Positions 7,524 to 15,657 of a stretch of DNA of 16,470 nucleotides are shown piece by piece (the first letter of the stretch is position 1; each line of letters begins with the position of its first letter). The notes under the pieces were generated by a model, which saw only the letters and a program-made list of their open reading frames with translations, searched no databases and was not told where the DNA came from. The stretch covers positions 1-16,470 of the forward strand of contig DAOUEN010000084.1 of NCBI GenBank assembly GCA_034430415.1, given 5' to 3'. This stretch comes from JADFUZ01 sp034430415 (GTDB lineage: Bacteria; Chloroflexota; Dehalococcoidia; GIF9; AB-539-J10). The translations under genes were made by a program, and so were the position numbers.

Positions 7524-7553
7524 TTGACCATCAACAGAGGGAAGTTGTATTAT
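7524..7553 (+). promoter_or_regulatory. Vegetative promoter of glyA
   Basis: TTGACC (7524-7529), 18-nt spacer, TATTAT (7548-7553). The predicted transcription start is near 7560. It faces away from the heat-shock promoter, with 30 bp between the two -35 boxes, and lies outside the CIRCE element, so glyA need not be under HrcA control. The in-frame TTG at 7524 is the -35 box itself and cannot be the glyA start. Confidence 0.7.
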
Positions 7554-7577
7554 TGCAGGATTATGAAGATAGAAGCA

Positions 7578-8822
7578 ATGTCTTTTCTAGCTCAACGTGA
7601 CAGCGAAGTAGCTCGCGCCATCAATTTGGAGGCTGAGCGACAGGCAAACAGCATAGACCTCATTGCGTCGGAGAACCATATCGGACGCGCTGTACTAGAG
7701 GCTGGGGCGAGCGTTATGACCGACAAGTACGCTGAGGGTTATCCTGGACGTCGCTACTACAGCGGCTGTGCAAACGTGGACGAGGTTGAAAGGCTAGCGA
7801 TTGACAGGGTCAAGAGGCTGTTTGGAGCCGAGCATGCCAATGTTCAGCCACACAGTGGCAGCCAGGCGAATCTGGCAGTATACCTAGCGTTGTTGGAGCA
7901 CGGCGACACTGTCATGGGCATGAGCCGGAGCCATGGGGGGCATCTTACTCACGGTGCTGAAGTGAACTTCTCAGGGAAGTGGTACAGAGCTATCAGCTAT
8001 GGGGTTGACCGCGAGACTGAGATGCTGGACTACGACGCTATTGAAAGGTTGGCCGTGGAACATAACCCAAAGCTCGTGGTGGCTGGGGCGAGTTCCTACT
8101 CTCGCATCATTGACTTCGAGCGTTTTGGGCGCATAGCTGATAAAGTGGGCGCTATGCTATTGGTTGATACAGCCCACATAGCGGGCATAATAGCTGCTGG
8201 GCTCCATCCCTCTCCAGTTCCGTATGCCCAGGTGGTCACCTCCAGCACACAGAAGACCCTACGAGGTCCGAGGGGAGGCTTCATTCTGTCTAGGGAAGGT
8301 CTTGCCCCAGCTATTGATGCTGCGGTCTTTCCTGGGATGCAAGGAGGACCGCTGATGCATGCCATCGCTGCGAAGGCTGTGTGCTTCCTTGAAGCCATGC
8401 AACCTGAATTTGTGGAATACCAGCGAATGGTGTTGGCCAATGCTCGTACACTGGCCTCGGAGTTTCAGAGACACGGTCTACGTGTCGTTGCTGGAGGCAC
8501 GGACAACCACCTTGCGTTGGTGGACCTTTCTTCCATAGGGTTGAGCGGGAGAGATGCCGAGGGGGCCTTGGAGGCGGTTGGCATTATGGTGAATAGGAAT
8601 AGCATTCCCTTCGACCCGAGGCCGGCTTTGACGACGAGCGGCATCAGGGTCGGGACGCCGGCGGTAACCACAAGAGGCTTCGGTTCGGCAGAGATGAAAC
8701 GCGTTGCCGCGCTGATAGTCAAGGTGTTGGCTCATGCTGGTGATGCACATGTCGAGCGACAGGTGCGGACGGAAGTGAAGGAAATCTGCGACCGCTTCCC
8801 GATACCCGGGTTGGTCGTGTAG
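7578..8822 (+). CDS. glyA: Serine hydroxymethyltransferase
   Basis: This PLP enzyme interconverts serine plus tetrahydrofolate and glycine plus 5,10-methylene-tetrahydrofolate, the main one-carbon source. Family motifs are in order: IDLIASEN, TDKYAEGYPGRRYY, HANVQPHSGSQAN, SHGGHLTHG, the VDTAHIAG box with the PLP-N1 aspartate, and the lysine loop STQKTLRGPRGG with the PLP lysine at residue 226. The residue before that lysine is Gln, where most SHMTs have His, and VDTAH replaces the common VDMAH. Length is 414 residues. I chose the ATG at 7578 because MSFLAQRDSEVARAI aligns with the usual SHMT N-terminus. An ATG at 7563 is also possible and would be nearly leaderless given the promoter. The frame is open to a TTG at 7524, which I reject. 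Confidence 0.96.
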   Translation: MSFLAQRDSEVARAINLEAERQANSIDLIASENHIGRAVLEAGASVMTDKYAEGYPGRRYYSGCANVDEVERLAIDRVKRLFGAEHANVQPHSGSQANLAVYLALLEHGDTVMGMSRSHGGHLTHGAEVNFSGKWYRAISYGVDRETEMLDYDAIERLAVEHNPKLVVAGASSYSRIIDFERFGRIADKVGAMLLVDTAHIAGIIAAGLHPSPVPYAQVVTSSTQKTLRGPRGGFILSREGLAPAIDAAVFPGMQGGPLMHAIAAKAVCFLEAMQPEFVEYQRMVLANARTLASEFQRHGLRVVAGGTDNHLALVDLSSIGLSGRDAEGALEAVGIMVNRNSIPFDPRPALTTSGIRVGTPAVTTRGFGSAEMKRVAALIVKVLAHAGDAHVERQVRTEVKEICDRFPIPGLVV

Positions 8823-8924
8823 CCTTCTCCCGGAAGATATACTTCTCGGCTCTGAAGAGTCTGCTTCGGTATGTAGACTGTTGTCGCGCTATGTCTGGAG
8901 GCGAGCTGCTATGAGGCTAGTGGA

Positions 8925-10157
8925 TTGAGAAGCAAGCTATTCTACGGCTGGGTAGTGGTAGGAAGCGGTTGTGCTATCCTGGTCTTGGTTTGGGGTTTTC
9001 AATATTCCTATGGAGTCTTCTTCACCGAGTTGTGCAATGATCTGGGTTGGAGCAGAACTGCGGTGTCTGGAGCATATTCCCTGTTCATGTTGTGGCATAG
9101 CGCCTGCTATCTTGTGGCGGGTGGGCTCAATGATAGATATGGGCCGCGGACAACGCTCGGCGTGAGTGTCACCGTCCTAGCTGCTGGCTATGCTCTGATG
9201 GCTACTGTCAATACGCCGTGGCAGCTTTATGTTGTCTACGGGATTATCATCGGGACAGGGTGCGGATTCTGCTTTGCGCCTATCACCTCCACCGTATCGC
9301 GCTGGTTTGTCAAGAGAAGAGGAATGGCATTGGGGATTGCTGTGGCCGGCATAGGAATAGGCACAATGGCCATGGCGCCTTGTGCACAATTCCTCATCTC
9401 AAGACTCGAATGGCGCACTTCGTACTTGGTGATCGCGGCGGTCTTGCTCGCCATAGGCCTTCCAATCTCAAGGCTGATGCGGCTGGATCCAGCAGAGAAA
9501 GGGCTGCTTCCTGATGGTGTGAGTGCGATGTCAGAGGAGCGCGGCTCTCAAGACCCGTTGGTGCAGCTTGATTTCGTGCTCTCCCAGGCCATGAAGACCA
9601 GGGCGTTCTGGCTGCTGTTTGTGATGTTTGCCGCCTTCAACTGTGCAGTGCAGATGCTGATGGTTCATCTGAAGGCCTACGTCACTGGCTTCGGTATCAC
9701 GCCGATGCTTGCCGCTACTCTCATCGGCCTCATAGGGATTGGCAGCGCAGTGGGCAGAGTGGTCATGGGACATGCATCAGACAGGATTGGCAGAAGAAAG
9801 ACTTTCCTGGTTTCGTATCTCGTGCTGGCTGCAATGATGATGTGGCTGCTGAAGACCAGGGAACCATGGGAGCTATATCTTTTCTCGGGGTGTTTCGGGT
9901 TCTTCTATGGCAGTTGTGTCCCGTTGTTTCCGGCGATAACGGCGGACTGGTTTGGCATAAGACATGTCGGGGCCATTTTCGGGGCCATACTCCTGGCTCC
10001 TGGCCTTGGTGGTGCCGTTGGGTCGTTGTTGGGAGGTCACGTTTTTGATAGCACCGGAAGCTACAGTGGCGCAATCACCATAGGTGCGATGGCGCTTCTT
10101 CTGAGTGCGGTTTGCAGCCTCGTGATCAGGGCACCGCGTCTCTCTCCGCCAGGATGA
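8925..10157 (+). CDS. MFS transporter, oxalate/formate antiporter-like (OFA/MCT) group
   Basis: A 410-residue membrane protein with twelve predicted hydrophobic segments in two halves joined by a hydrophilic loop (about residues 183-225). The MFS motif A occurs in both halves: GGLNDRYGPRT (66-76) and GHASDRIGRRK (282-292). The N-terminal pattern (FYGWVVV, then YSYGVFF, a LGWSR loop and RWFVKRRGMALGIA) resembles the oxalate/formate antiporter and monocarboxylate porter groups. A small organic anion is the likely substrate class, but no substrate can be assigned. The start is TTG at 8925 with GAGG 8 nt upstream. It stands about 100 bp after glyA on the same strand; no clear promoter or terminator is visible between them. 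Confidence 0.88.
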   Translation: MRSKLFYGWVVVGSGCAILVLVWGFQYSYGVFFTELCNDLGWSRTAVSGAYSLFMLWHSACYLVAGGLNDRYGPRTTLGVSVTVLAAGYALMATVNTPWQLYVVYGIIIGTGCGFCFAPITSTVSRWFVKRRGMALGIAVAGIGIGTMAMAPCAQFLISRLEWRTSYLVIAAVLLAIGLPISRLMRLDPAEKGLLPDGVSAMSEERGSQDPLVQLDFVLSQAMKTRAFWLLFVMFAAFNCAVQMLMVHLKAYVTGFGITPMLAATLIGLIGIGSAVGRVVMGHASDRIGRRKTFLVSYLVLAAMMMWLLKTREPWELYLFSGCFGFFYGSCVPLFPAITADWFGIRHVGAIFGAILLAPGLGGAVGSLLGGHVFDSTGSYSGAITIGAMALLLSAVCSLVIRAPRLSPPG

Positions 10158-10225
10158 GAGCTACTGGGTGAGCTTCTCCTTGCTGGCCAGTTCCCACGAG
10201 CATGAAGAAGCGTAGTTTGGCCCCG

Positions 10226-10234
10226 TGCTATAAT
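10226..10234 (+). promoter_or_regulatory. Extended -10 promoter of prs-secA
   Basis: TGCTATAAT: a perfect TATAAT (10229-10234) preceded by TG at 10226-10227, the extended -10 arrangement. No good -35 box is found 16-18 nt upstream, as is usual for this promoter type. The predicted start near 10241 gives a leader of about 33 nt to the prs ATG, including GGGAG 9 nt before it. Confidence 0.7.
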
Positions 10235-10273
10235 TGGACTTGGAAGTTGGCATCTAGAAGGGAGTAGGCAGCG

Positions 10274-11212
10274 ATGGAGGAACTCAAAGTCTTCAGCGGG
10301 AATGCTCATCCAGCCCTAGCGAAGTCTGTCTGTGATTATCTGGGCATCCCCATGGGCAAGAGCGAGGTGTTTGAATTCAGTAACGAGAACATATTCGTTC
10401 GCATCCTGGAGAATGTCCGCCAGCGGGACGTGTTTGTCGTTCAACCCATCTGTTCCCCTGTGAACAAGAGTCTGGTGGAGCTTCTTATCATGATGGATGC
10501 TTTCAGGCGGGCTTCGGCCGGAAGGATTACCGCTGTTGTCCCATACTATGGCTATGGGCGCACGGACAAGAAGGACCAGCCCAGAGTGCCCATCACGGCT
10601 CGCTTGATTGCTGACCTCATGAGCAGTGCCGGAGCCAACAGACTGCTTACGGTGGACCTGCACGCCCCGCAGATTCAGGGCTTCTTCACGATTCCAGTCG
10701 ATGAACTGACTGCCGTCTCGATGCTAAGTCAGCATTTCGCGCGGAAGGCGCTCGCCAAGCTGGTGGTGGTAGCTGTCGACATCGGGATATCCAAGCGCGC
10801 TCGTGACGTAGCCGCGAATCTGGGTGCCTCGCTAGCCATTGTCGAAAAGAGACGCCTGGGTAACAACGACGCTACGGAAGCACTCAACGTGATTGGGGAG
10901 GTCGAGGGGATGACAGCCCTGACAGTAGATGATGAGATTGATACGGCCAGTTCATTGGTTGGAGTGGTGAATGCCCTTATTGAGCGTGGAGCCACAGAGG
11001 TCTACTCCTGCTGCACCCACCCCGTGTTCTCTGGACAGGCGGTGCAGAGGATAGCATCCAGCCCAGTGAAGGAAGTGGTGGTTACTGACACTATACCCGT
11101 CACTGGCGATAGGAAACTGGACAAGATCACTGTTCTGTCGATAGCGTCGCTTCTTGGTGAGGCTATCCATCGCATCCACACTGGGCTTTCAGTGGGCGCT
11201 ATGTTCGAATGA
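10274..11212 (+). CDS. prs: Ribose-phosphate pyrophosphokinase (PRPP synthetase), divergent
   Basis: PRPP synthetase transfers pyrophosphate from ATP to ribose 5-phosphate, feeding purine, pyrimidine, histidine, tryptophan and NAD synthesis. The 312-residue length is normal. Recognisable motifs are PYYGYGRTDKK (90-100), TVDLHAPQIQGFF (126-138, with the metal-binding His130), the catalytic flexible loop EKRR (191-194) and the PRPP loop VDDEIDTASSL (218-228). Departures from the typical enzyme: GRTDKK where ARQDRK is common, VDIGISKRA where PDVGGVxRA is common, and A-S-S in the PRPP loop where A/G-G-T is usual. The ATG at 10274 is the only sensible start. The stop overlaps the secA start (ATGA), so the two are coupled. 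It is probably the functional Prs of a divergent lineage; a non-catalytic paralogue is less likely because the main acidic and basic residues remain. Confidence 0.9.
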   Translation: MEELKVFSGNAHPALAKSVCDYLGIPMGKSEVFEFSNENIFVRILENVRQRDVFVVQPICSPVNKSLVELLIMMDAFRRASAGRITAVVPYYGYGRTDKKDQPRVPITARLIADLMSSAGANRLLTVDLHAPQIQGFFTIPVDELTAVSMLSQHFARKALAKLVVVAVDIGISKRARDVAANLGASLAIVEKRRLGNNDATEALNVIGEVEGMTALTVDDEIDTASSLVGVVNALIERGATEVYSCCTHPVFSGQAVQRIASSPVKEVVVTDTIPVTGDRKLDKITVLSIASLLGEAIHRIHTGLSVGAMFE

Positions 11213-13809
11213 GAATGCTCAAGTGGCTGAGCGGTCTGGTTGACTCCAACGAGAAAGAGCTGAAGCGCTTTCTGCCTGTTGTCTCCCACATAAACTCACT
11301 CGAATCGCAATTCGAGAGGCTTGATGCTGCTGAACTGCAGGCCAAGAGCGACGAGTTCAAGGCCAGGCTAGGCGACGGTGAGACCCCAGACCAGCTCCTC
11401 CCCGAAGCGTATGCTGCCGTGCGGGAGGCTGCTAAACGAACCATTGGGCAGAGGCACTTCGACGTGCAGTTGATGGGTGGGCTTGCGCTTCATCAAGGCA
11501 AGATAGCTGAGATGAAGACAGGGGAGGGGAAGACTCTGGTAGCGACTCTCCCGCTTTACCTCAATGCACTCAACCGGGAAGGGTGTCATCTAGTGACGGT
11601 TAACGATTACTTGGCGAGGCGAGATTGCCACTGGATGGGGTCCATTTATCACGCTCTGGGTGTGGGGGTGGCGTGCATTACGGCGCGGCAGGCCTCAGGT
11701 GTTGCTGCACCGTCGTATGTCTATGATCCTGGATACGAATCGGAAGATGAGAAATGGAAGTTCCTTCGGCCTGTGTCTCGCCGCCAGGCATATGAAGCGG
11801 ACATCACCTACGGGACCAACAACGAGTTCGGGTTTGATTATCTTAGAGACAACATGGTCCTGGACTTGTCTCAATGTGTGCAGCGGAGATTGAGCTATGC
11901 CATCGTTGACGAGGTGGACAACATTCTCATTGACGAAGCGCGGACTCCGTTGATCATCAGTGGCCCTGCTGAGGAGGCAACGGACAAGTACTATGTGTTC
12001 GCGCGTCTGATTTCGCACCTCAAGAGAGACGAGGACTACTCAATAGATGAACGCACCCGGACGGTTCACCTTACCGACGATGTTGGCATCACCAAGATAG
12101 AGGAGATGCTGAAGAGGGAGGGGTTGCTCAAGGGGGTTAGCCTCTACGATCCATCCAACCACTTTCTCACACAGTATCTGGAGAACGCGCTCAAGGCCCA
12201 TGCCCTGTTCAAGCGGGACCGCGACTATGTGGTGAAGAACGGACAGGTCGTCATCGTTGATGAGTTCACCGGCAGATTGATGTTTGGTCGGAGATACTCT
12301 GAAGGGCAGCATCAGGCCATTGAGGCCAAGGAGCAGGTGAAGATCCAGCGAGAAAGCGTTACCTTGGCTACCATTACCTTCCAGAACTATTTCCGTATGT
12401 ATAAGAAACTGGCTGGCATGACTGGTACTGCGGCTACTGAAGCCGAGGAGTTCCATAAGATTTACGACCTGGAGGTAGTAGTCATACCCACGAACAAGCC
12501 TTTGGCTAGAGTTGAGCAGACAGACCGGGTCTACAAAGACGAGAAGTCGAAGTTCGGTGCTGTGGTCAGGGAGATCGAAGATACGCATAGCCTTGGAAGG
12601 CCGGTTCTTGTGGGCACAACGTCTATTGAGAAGTCAGATGAACTGAGCGATCTGCTAAGGAGAAAGGGCATAGGTCACGATGTACTGAATGCCAAGAACC
12701 ATGAGCGGGAAGCAGGCATTATTTCCCAGGCCGGCCGTATTGGAGCTGTGACTGTGGCGACCAATATGGCTGGGCGTGGTGTGGACATTATGCTTGGCGG
12801 CAACCCTGAAGGGCGTAGTCCAGAAGAGTGGCTCGAGGAGCACAGTAAGATGGTCGAGCTTGGAGGGCTCCACGTTATTGGCACGGAGCACCACGAAGCC
12901 AGGCGGATTGACAACCAGCTTCGTGGTAGAGCGGGGAGGCAGGGAGATCCGGGCAGCTCTGTGTTCTATGCGTCCTTGGACGATGAGATAATGCGGCGCT
13001 TCGGTGGCGATCGTGTTAGGGGACTGATGGAGTGGGCTGGCATGGATGAGACCACTCCCATTGAACACCCGATGGTTAGCAAAGCTATGACAAATGCACA
13101 AGTGCAGACGGAGGGATACCACTTTGATGTCCGCAAGCATCTTGTGGAGTATGATGACGTGGTGAACAAGCATCGCGAGGTCATCTATGCCGAGAGGAAG
13201 AAGATTCTGAGTGGCTCTGATCTCAGGGCGAACATATTGTCAATGGTTCATGATGACATCGAGGCTCTGATAGATGCCCACCTAGATGGTCATTCGGGCG
13301 AGCTAGACTTCGCGGGCCTGGTTCAGGATCTGGCTGCTGTTTTCCCATCGTCGGAGACTGCTATCGCGAATAGAGTAAAAGAAGTGCAGCATGATGGCAA
13401 ACGTCTCGCGGAAGAGCTGTGCGAGTATGCAGTCCGTCTCTATGACCAACGGGAAGAGGAGCTTGGCCCCGGCAATATGCGCCTGGCGGAGCGGATGGTG
13501 ATGCTCCGGGTGATCGACAGACTATGGATGGAGCACCTGACAGCTATGGAACACATGCGGCGGGGCATAGGTCTACGGGCCGCTGGACAGCAACAGCCGC
13601 TGGTGGTGTACCGACGTGAGGGACATGCACTCTTCGAGGGCCTGCTGGCGGGAATTCGGCACGATGTCGTGCGAGCGATGTATCACGTCGGCATCAGGCG
13701 AGAGCCTGCGCGAGAGAGGCAGGTTGTCGCGGGAGGCCAGAAGGTCGGCCGGAATGATCCTTGTCCCTGTGGTTCAGGGAAGAAGTACAAACACTGCTGC
13801 GGAAGGTAG
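11209..13809 (+). CDS. secA: Preprotein translocase ATPase SecA
   Basis: SecA is the motor that pushes preproteins through SecYEG. The 866 residues hold Walker A MKTGEGKT (102-109), the DEVD box (234-237) with ILIDEARTPLIISG after it, TNMAGRGVDI and RGRAGRQGDPGSS of the second nucleotide-binding domain, the helical scaffold and wing, and the C-terminal zinc motif CPCGSGKKYKHCC (852-864), which in other bacteria contacts SecB or the ribosome. Between NDYLARRD and the YGTNNEFGFDYLRDN box there is an extra segment of some 25 residues (about 162-187) beyond the shortest SecAs. The ATG at 11209 overlaps the prs TGA; an ATG at 11215 two codons on is an alternative giving MLKWL, closer to the usual N-terminus. 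Confidence 0.98.
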   Translation: MRMLKWLSGLVDSNEKELKRFLPVVSHINSLESQFERLDAAELQAKSDEFKARLGDGETPDQLLPEAYAAVREAAKRTIGQRHFDVQLMGGLALHQGKIAEMKTGEGKTLVATLPLYLNALNREGCHLVTVNDYLARRDCHWMGSIYHALGVGVACITARQASGVAAPSYVYDPGYESEDEKWKFLRPVSRRQAYEADITYGTNNEFGFDYLRDNMVLDLSQCVQRRLSYAIVDEVDNILIDEARTPLIISGPAEEATDKYYVFARLISHLKRDEDYSIDERTRTVHLTDDVGITKIEEMLKREGLLKGVSLYDPSNHFLTQYLENALKAHALFKRDRDYVVKNGQVVIVDEFTGRLMFGRRYSEGQHQAIEAKEQVKIQRESVTLATITFQNYFRMYKKLAGMTGTAATEAEEFHKIYDLEVVVIPTNKPLARVEQTDRVYKDEKSKFGAVVREIEDTHSLGRPVLVGTTSIEKSDELSDLLRRKGIGHDVLNAKNHEREAGIISQAGRIGAVTVATNMAGRGVDIMLGGNPEGRSPEEWLEEHSKMVELGGLHVIGTEHHEARRIDNQLRGRAGRQGDPGSSVFYASLDDEIMRRFGGDRVRGLMEWAGMDETTPIEHPMVSKAMTNAQVQTEGYHFDVRKHLVEYDDVVNKHREVIYAERKKILSGSDLRANILSMVHDDIEALIDAHLDGHSGELDFAGLVQDLAAVFPSSETAIANRVKEVQHDGKRLAEELCEYAVRLYDQREEELGPGNMRLAERMVMLRVIDRLWMEHLTAMEHMRRGIGLRAAGQQQPLVVYRREGHALFEGLLAGIRHDVVRAMYHVGIRREPARERQVVAGGQKVGRNDPCPCGSGKKYKHCCGR

Positions 13810-13869
13810 GAAATCCTGCCACAGACGACTTCGATAGCGGCAGTTAGGACTGCAAACAGGTAATTAGGG

Positions 13870-15657
13870 ATGGTGGGGTGCTGGGGCGAGAATGTTCTGG
13901 GAAGAACACCGACTTCTCCGCAGACAGAGCAAGTGAAAAACACGGCCATTGCGAAGGTATTCAGTGATATTGCGGATCTCCTAGAGTTGAAAGGCGAGAA
14001 CGCTTTCAAGGTTCGTGCTTACCAGAAGGCTGTTAGGGCAATCGAGTACTACCCGAAGGAAATACAGGCTATGCTTGAAGAGGGGGAGGACTTGAAGAGG
14101 ATTCCTGGGGTGGGGGAAGCCATAGCCAAGAAGGCTACCGAGCTTGTGACCACAGGGGGACTGGCCTACTATGAGAATCTGAAGGGTGAATTCCCCGACG
14201 GCATGACCGGCCTTCTGGCTATCCCGGGCATCGGGCCGAAGACGGCCAGCAGGCTCTGCGGCGAGTTGGGAATAGATTCAGTGGATGCGCTGGAGCGGGC
14301 CATCAGTGATGGCCGGGTAGCAGGGGTCTTTCGGCTTGGTGACAAGAGGGCGAGTAACTTGCTCGAGCAGATCCAGGCGTTCCGACGCAAAGACCAGCGT
14401 GTTCCTATTGGTGAAGTCCTACCAATCGTGGAGGATATCCTGGCCTGCCTTGGGACTTTTCCTGGGTTACGAAATCTCAGCTATGCTGGCAGCTTGCGCC
14501 GCTTCAGAGAGACTGTGACGGACGTTGATCTCATGGGTACCGCTGATGATCCCGAAGAGGTCGTCAAGGCCTTTGTTGCCTTGCCTCATGTGGGGCAAGT
14601 CCTGGCCCAAGGCGCCACCAAGGCCAGTGCAATCGTTTCTGGAGGACTTCAAGTTGACCTACGGATGGTGAACCATGATTCGTTCGGCTCTTTGCTTCAG
14701 TACTTCACGGGAAGCAAGCAACACAATATCTCTCTGAGAGAAAGAGGGCACAGGCAGGGTCTGAAGCTGAGCGAGTATGGCATTATGAACATAGGTACAG
14801 ACGAGTTGGAGAGATTTGCTGAAGAGAAGGAGTTCTATTGGCGGCTCGGCCTTCAGTACATCCCACCTGAACTCAGGGAGGCTCAAGGCGAGATCCAGCA
14901 AGCGGAGCGGGGAATCCTGCCAAAGCTCGTGGAGCTGAGTGACATACGAGGAGACCTCCACATTCATACCAATTGGAGTGATGGGCATAGCTCCATCGAA
15001 GAAATGGCTGTTGGGGCCAAGGCCTTGGGGTACGAATACATAGCCATTACCGATCACTCCGCTGGGCGGGGCATTGCACACGGACTTGACAGCGAACGAC
15101 TAAGGAGGCAAGTTGCTCAGATTGGGACGCTTAATGAGCGACTGGAGGGCATCCGTGTGCTCAGCGGGGTTGAAGTTGACATCAGGGCAGATGGTAGCTT
15201 GGATCTGCCACGTGAGATACTGTGCGAATTGGATGTTGTCGTGGCCGCCGTGCACTCTTCAATGAACCAGACTGAGGAGAAGATGACCAGCAGGGTACTG
15301 GGTGTGGTGGAGGACCCTGATGTTGACATAATAGCCCATCCTACGTGTCGGCTACTGGGTGAGAGAGAACCTGTGGCTATGGATCTGGAAGTTATTGCCA
15401 GAGCAGCAGCGAAAAACGGCAGGATCTTGGAACTGAATGCTTTTCCTTCGCGGCTTGACTTGAATGATGTTCATGCCTCTCGGGCCAGAGATCTGGGCGT
15501 TAACCTTGTCATCGGGACGGACGCGCACGACATGGATCATCTGCCTTTCATGAAGTTCGGGATTGGCGTGGCCCGGCGGGCTTGGTGTGAAGCCCGGCAT
15601 ATAGTGAACACTCTCTCTCTTGAAGAGTTGCTCGTGGTGTTGAGGAGAGGTCGATGA
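13870..15657 (+). CDS. polX: Bacterial DNA polymerase X with PHP exonuclease domain
   Basis: PolX enzymes fill short gaps in base-excision and end-joining repair; in studied bacterial forms the PHP domain adds 3'-5' exonuclease or AP-endonuclease activity. Seen here: two helix-hairpin-helix motifs (KRIPGVGEAIAKKA at 76-89 and LAIPGIGPKTASRL at 116-129), the nucleotidyltransferase palm AGSLRRFRETVTDVDLM with Asp218 and Asp220 and the third Asp263 (QVDLRM), YFTGSKQHN, then a complete PHP domain: GDLHIHTNWSDGH (361-373), ITDHS, GVEVDI, VHSS, AHPTCR and GTDAHD (549-554). The metal ligands therefore look intact. The ATG at 13870 yields 595 residues, but similarity starts at VKNTAIAKVF (residue 22), so a GTG at 13933 is equally plausible and would give the usual length of about 575. 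It lies 60 bp after secA and overlaps the next gene by ATGA. Confidence 0.95.
   Translation: MVGCWGENVLGRTPTSPQTEQVKNTAIAKVFSDIADLLELKGENAFKVRAYQKAVRAIEYYPKEIQAMLEEGEDLKRIPGVGEAIAKKATELVTTGGLAYYENLKGEFPDGMTGLLAIPGIGPKTASRLCGELGIDSVDALERAISDGRVAGVFRLGDKRASNLLEQIQAFRRKDQRVPIGEVLPIVEDILACLGTFPGLRNLSYAGSLRRFRETVTDVDLMGTADDPEEVVKAFVALPHVGQVLAQGATKASAIVSGGLQVDLRMVNHDSFGSLLQYFTGSKQHNISLRERGHRQGLKLSEYGIMNIGTDELERFAEEKEFYWRLGLQYIPPELREAQGEIQQAERGILPKLVELSDIRGDLHIHTNWSDGHSSIEEMAVGAKALGYEYIAITDHSAGRGIAHGLDSERLRRQVAQIGTLNERLEGIRVLSGVEVDIRADGSLDLPREILCELDVVVAAVHSSMNQTEEKMTSRVLGVVEDPDVDIIAHPTCRLLGEREPVAMDLEVIARAAAKNGRILELNAFPSRLDLNDVHASRARDLGVNLVIGTDAHDMDHLPFMKFGIGVARRAWCEARHIVNTLSLEELLVVLRRGR

Noticed and set aside
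8821..8880. Short inverted repeats after glyA (CTTC/GAAG and AGTCT/AGACT)
   Set aside because: Four- and five-base arms only, no T run; not distinguishable from chance.
10153..10178. Bulged stem GAGAGCT/AGCTTCTC at the end of the MFS gene, considered as a terminator
   Set aside because: Weak stem with a bulge and no following T run.
13805..13820. Hairpin GGTAGG-AAAT-CCTGCC at the secA stop, considered as a terminator
   Set aside because: Short stem with a G-T pair and no T run after it; it includes the secA stop codon. A second small stem at 13840-13853 (GCAGT-TAGG-ACTGC) also lacks a T run.
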